Program-made: the position numbers and the translations under genes
In this document: in pieces, positions 60,805 to 64,000 of the stretch
Layout: each line of letters begins with the position of its first letter
Numbering within the stretch: position 1 is the stretch's first letter
Notes under the pieces: generated by a model
What the model saw: only the letters and a program-made list of their open reading frames with translations
What the model was told of the DNA's origin: nothing
Databases searched by the model: none
NCBI GenBank assembly: GCA_003508835.1
Contig: PUFA01000105.1
Location: forward strand, 5,580,001-5,644,000
Length of the DNA: 64,000 nt
Source: Eonycteris spelaea
Lineage: Eukaryota > Chordata > Mammalia > Chiroptera > Pteropodidae
Direction: 5' to 3'

Positions 60805-63426
60805 TGATCTGAACTCTCGAATGTTCTAAAAAATGCGTTTCACAAAAACCTTTGAAAGACAAGGGGCGAGGAAGAGTTTTTAATGTTCTATACCTGAACG
60901 TGGCAAAGGAAGCCGGACCGGGGCCAGGTTTTCTGCTCTGGGTCTCTGAAGCGAGATCAATAGCCGCGAATCCACCAGGGAGTTCCCAGCCCTTCGGGGT
61001 CTCCCCTCTCCCCCGTTCCAGCCCCCAATGACTCCGTTACTCCTTTCCTCTACCTACATAGGTCGTAGAGCCCCTGCATCCTGGTTTTGCCCCCTTTACC
61101 CAACGCACAACATCGCTTTCTGAGAAGAAAACTTGCTGGGGTGGGGGAGGGGGGCGGCCGGGTAGTTGTGCCTTGAGGTTATGAGTGAGTCCCGCGCGTG
61201 TCCCCTTAGGGCAGCCTGCAGGGCCGCGTGGGAGCAGTTTCCATTCTGTTCTGCGGTTCAGCACCCAGGACTCCCAAGCCTCCTATTTGTTCTCTGGTTA
61301 TTGGGTGACCCCTGCTGGTCACTAGGAGGCATTACCGCCGCTTCTAATTTTGGCCTTCCTCAATCTCATCCCAGCCGCCAGACTGTGACTGTCACTTTCC
61401 AAGATTCAAGGCGCCTTCCCTTAGTTGTGATAGGTTCTTATTAATACCTGCTGGGCATTAACTGTCACTTTCATTGCATTAAATTCAGAGTTTTTGAAAA
61501 CAGCTCCCCATAAAATGATTAAATCCGTACCGAAGGAAAACACCTTTTGCTACAGTCTGCGCTCGTGTGAGTATTAATGATTCCGTGATCTCATGCTGAC
61601 AGAGAAGATGACAATTTTTACATTTTCTTGAAAAATACTAGTAACAACAAATACAAGGGTGCCACATTTTCGAAGCCCAGCCAGCAGCACAAAACAACAT
61701 TTGCTTAACTCCTTGGCCCTGGGTTCTCATTGATTGAACATACATAACTACCCAACCATGGTACGAAGTAATCTATAGTTTACACAGCCAGAAAAGACTT
61801 TAAATAAGGTGAAAAACGTCCCATCGTTTAGAAAATAGGGGAATGCAGTCATAGTTCAGCTGCGACAACATGAAGCTTATGTACTTTAGCCTCTTACCTG
61901 TTGCTACGTGTTAGTCTATTTCAGTGAATCTCAGCGTCTTCCTCTGGGGATCCCCATCAAACAGGGAGAGGAAAATGATAGCATACCCCTAATTCCTTGA
62001 GCATCGTAAAGATCACCAATCCCCCTTCCTGCCACGAATTCGCTATAAACAAAACTGCGCCTTCGAAAAAAGACTGTATTGTACACTCCAATCGATGATA
62101 ACGGTAGGTCACTTTAGCCAATGCCAAGATGGGCAATCGGCAATGCAGCCAAGGCACGTGCGGCTCCTCAAATCTCTTTAGAGAAAAATGTAGGAATCAG
62201 CGATTTTGGTTGTCTCCGAGGTCATCCACTCAAGAAAAAGTGCGAGAAAGAGGAAAGGAAGTGTGGGCACTCATTGGCTATGTGCATGCGTGTATCCGTG
62301 CGTGTGCCCCTGTGCACGCGCACACCCACATCTACAGATATTTCGTATGTGCAACAATTGCTGGTAAATAAATGTCCGTACTCTAATGCAATGGTAATGT
62401 CGCATTTATAACTCAGTTCACAGGGCTTAAACGGAGCACGGCCTGTTGCATGTGCTTTTGCTCTGTCAAACTGTAGGAATAGACAACATATCGCCTCCCT
62501 CTCTTTGAACTTTGCAGACCGACCTATTATTTATTCTATTTATTCGTACTTCTCTTGAAAAGCCAATCCTCCATAGATCCCGGAAGTACTTTTGTTATGC
62601 AGTGTTTTTTTTCTCTCTCTGAATTCCCATCTCCGTTTGCCTTCATCTTCCTAGCAGTGAAAGCCTCAAACCGAATACAATATCCCAAGCTGCGTGACTT
62701 CCTAACGGTAAAGATCTTGCCCAGGTTTTTAAAAAAATCAGCCTGTTTAGAAAACAGTAAATTCACAGCAGTATCTATTGAAAGTCTTATCAATTCTCCT
62801 TTTTATTTATGGGCATGCCTTTTCCTCTCTCGAAGGTCTTTCTGCTTTATGTGGTTCTTATAACATCTTGACTCTTTCAGTAGACATTAATTTCAGTAAA
62901 TATTTCTGCTTCTCTGTGTATTTTCTCTTTGAGGTTTTCATTTTTTGTTGATGCTCTTTTAACTGTTCCTTTTTCCCATTTGCCAATACTTCGGTGACCC
63001 TTAGACTTTGAGAAAATATTTGCAGAGCTGCGCTGACTCCTTATTTATTCATAGCTCTTTTCTGCAATGTTCTTTTCTCTGCAAAGAGCTCAAAGCCACT
63101 ACCAAGAGTTAAGGTCATACTCAGAACACACCTCTGATTATAACTGGAAAATAAAGGGAGAATAAAATTTTTTTTAATATTTTAAGAATCCTAAAGATAC
63201 TCCGAACCAGCTTAAGTTACACATTACAAAGGACCTCATTCTCGTTTCAGTGACTTGGGATGGTCCTTTTACGATATCTCTTTTTCCTCCCAACTTGAGA
63301 ATTTAAACTTTCTCCCATTCGCAAGAGTAAATTTTCCAAATATTGCAGAATATACCTTAATTAAAAAAAATTTTTTTTAAATCCTTCTCAGTGGTTCATT
63401 TCACATTTCCTTTCCTGAAGGCGGCA
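60803..63426. other. Single-copy block with a small GC-rich patch
   Basis: 60900-61240 is locally GC- and CpG-richer, with a G-quadruplex motif at 61138-61162. The rest is AT-rich. No gene or named repeat is recognised. Frames of 92, 96 and 102 codons have no features. Confidence 0.45.
61138..61162 (+). other. G-quadruplex motif in GC-rich patch
   Basis: G runs of 4, 5, 6 and 3 are separated by 1, 1 and 5 bases (the last spacer is CGGCC), sitting in the window's small GC-rich patch. Confidence 0.65.
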
Positions 63427-63568
63427 GTGAAAGTTTGCTTAGCATCCTGAGTCTCACCTTCACACTGAACTCGGCCTGGATGGTGACTGAGCGTCCCGTG
63501 AAAGTTTGCTTAGCATCCCGAGTCTCACCTTCACACTGAATTCTGCCTGGATCGTGACTGAGCATCCC
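63427..63568 (+). repeat. 71-bp tandem duplication, two copies
   Basis: Copy 1 is 63427-63497 and copy 2 is 63498-63568, directly abutting. I count five mismatches in 71 positions (about 93% identity) and no indel. It matches no repeat family I know. Confidence 0.95.
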
Positions 63569-64000
63569 TACTGTTTTTAAATGCTTGGCTTTTTCTTTTT
63601 TTCTTCGAATCGAGGTATAGATATTTCCTGATCTTCACTTTAGCCAGCCTTAACAGAGTAGGGATCCTAAAGTTTTCATTTTTAATAGAAAAGTGTCTTA
63701 TGGCTATTGAGAACTTGTCTGTTCCTTGTTATCCGGAAGGTGCCAATAGAGAGAAGCTCCTCGATCCCAGATCACCCACATATCATCCCAGGATTTTAAA
63801 AACTGGGGAAATGGAGAGACATTGGAACCGCACCCACCCATCTCTTTAGAGGATTCATCATGGACTCTGACTGTGACTTCCGCGGTATCCTTCATGTCTT
63901 TACTACCAATTCCAACACAGTGACAGAGAATCATAGGCATGCATGACTAGCGTGAAGCGTGGTCCCCCTCGCTACTGAAGTGTAGCTCTGGAAGTTAAGG
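63569..64000. other. Unassigned sequence
   Basis: No gene or named repeat recognised up to the window end. Confidence 0.4.

Noticed and set aside
1..64000. CRISPR arrays, operons, attachment sites, tRNA or rRNA genes
   Set aside because: No spacer-repeat periodicity, ribosome-binding context or tRNA/rRNA-like sequence was seen beyond tRNA-derived MIR heads. The composition and transposons are mammalian.

Overview
This 64 kb window reads as non-coding nuclear DNA from a placental mammal. I found no convincing protein-coding exon, tRNA, rRNA, CRISPR array or bacterial-type operon. Computed open reading frames are all short (longest 270 codons). They overlap on both strands, run through microsatellites or old transposon fragments, and carry no recognisable domain, except for one stretch that is the C-terminal part of LINE-1 ORF2. 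The window is best read as intergenic or deep intronic sequence.

Organism. Ancient MIR and L2 repeats, medium-age L1 3' ends, MaLR and ERVL LTRs (MLT1- and MLT2-like) and Tigger/MER2-type DNA transposons indicate a eutherian. No primate Alu, rodent B1/B2, carnivore CAN-SINE, ruminant Bov-tA, equine ERE or vespertilionid VES SINE was recognised anywhere in 64 kb. The L1 3' ends around 15.1-15.2 kb and 42.9-44.2 kb resemble the L1 style of laurasiatherians. A bat without abundant recent SINEs (for example a megabat) would fit, but this is a low-confidence inference.

Layout. 0.2-0.8 kb: old L1 end. 3.6-4.1 kb: hAT-type DNA transposon split by an L1 3' end. 4.9-5.35 kb: two MIRs in a row. 8.9-9.3 kb: old L1. 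11.1-14.4 kb: Tigger-like element followed by a run of L1 ORF2, ORF1 and 3' UTR pieces. 14.8-20 kb: MIR and L1 fragments in AT-rich DNA. 20.7-26 kb: purine microsatellite, two long L2 copies and an MLT2-like LTR end. 28-35 kb: GT/AC microsatellites, MIRs, an inverted L1 end and AT-rich single-copy sequence. 36.8-40 kb: unnamed old repeat, L1 end and an MLT1-like LTR. 41-44.2 kb: a complex of two inverted L1 pieces, a structured CA microsatellite and a younger forward L1. 44.2-49 kb: mostly single-copy sequence with a CpG-richer patch. 49-55.1 kb: MIRs, an old unnamed repeat seen twice, a long purine tract and an MLT1 LTR. 55.6-60.1 kb: L1, MER2, a pair of diverged direct repeats and an MLT2B-like LTR. 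60.7-64 kb: AC microsatellite, a small GC-rich patch and a 71-bp tandem duplication.

Function. No genes work together here. Possible function is limited to non-coding elements: candidate conserved single-copy blocks, homeodomain-like motif clusters, and G-quadruplex, triplex or Z-DNA-prone tracts. Repeat family names come from remembered consensus features and were not checked by a search.
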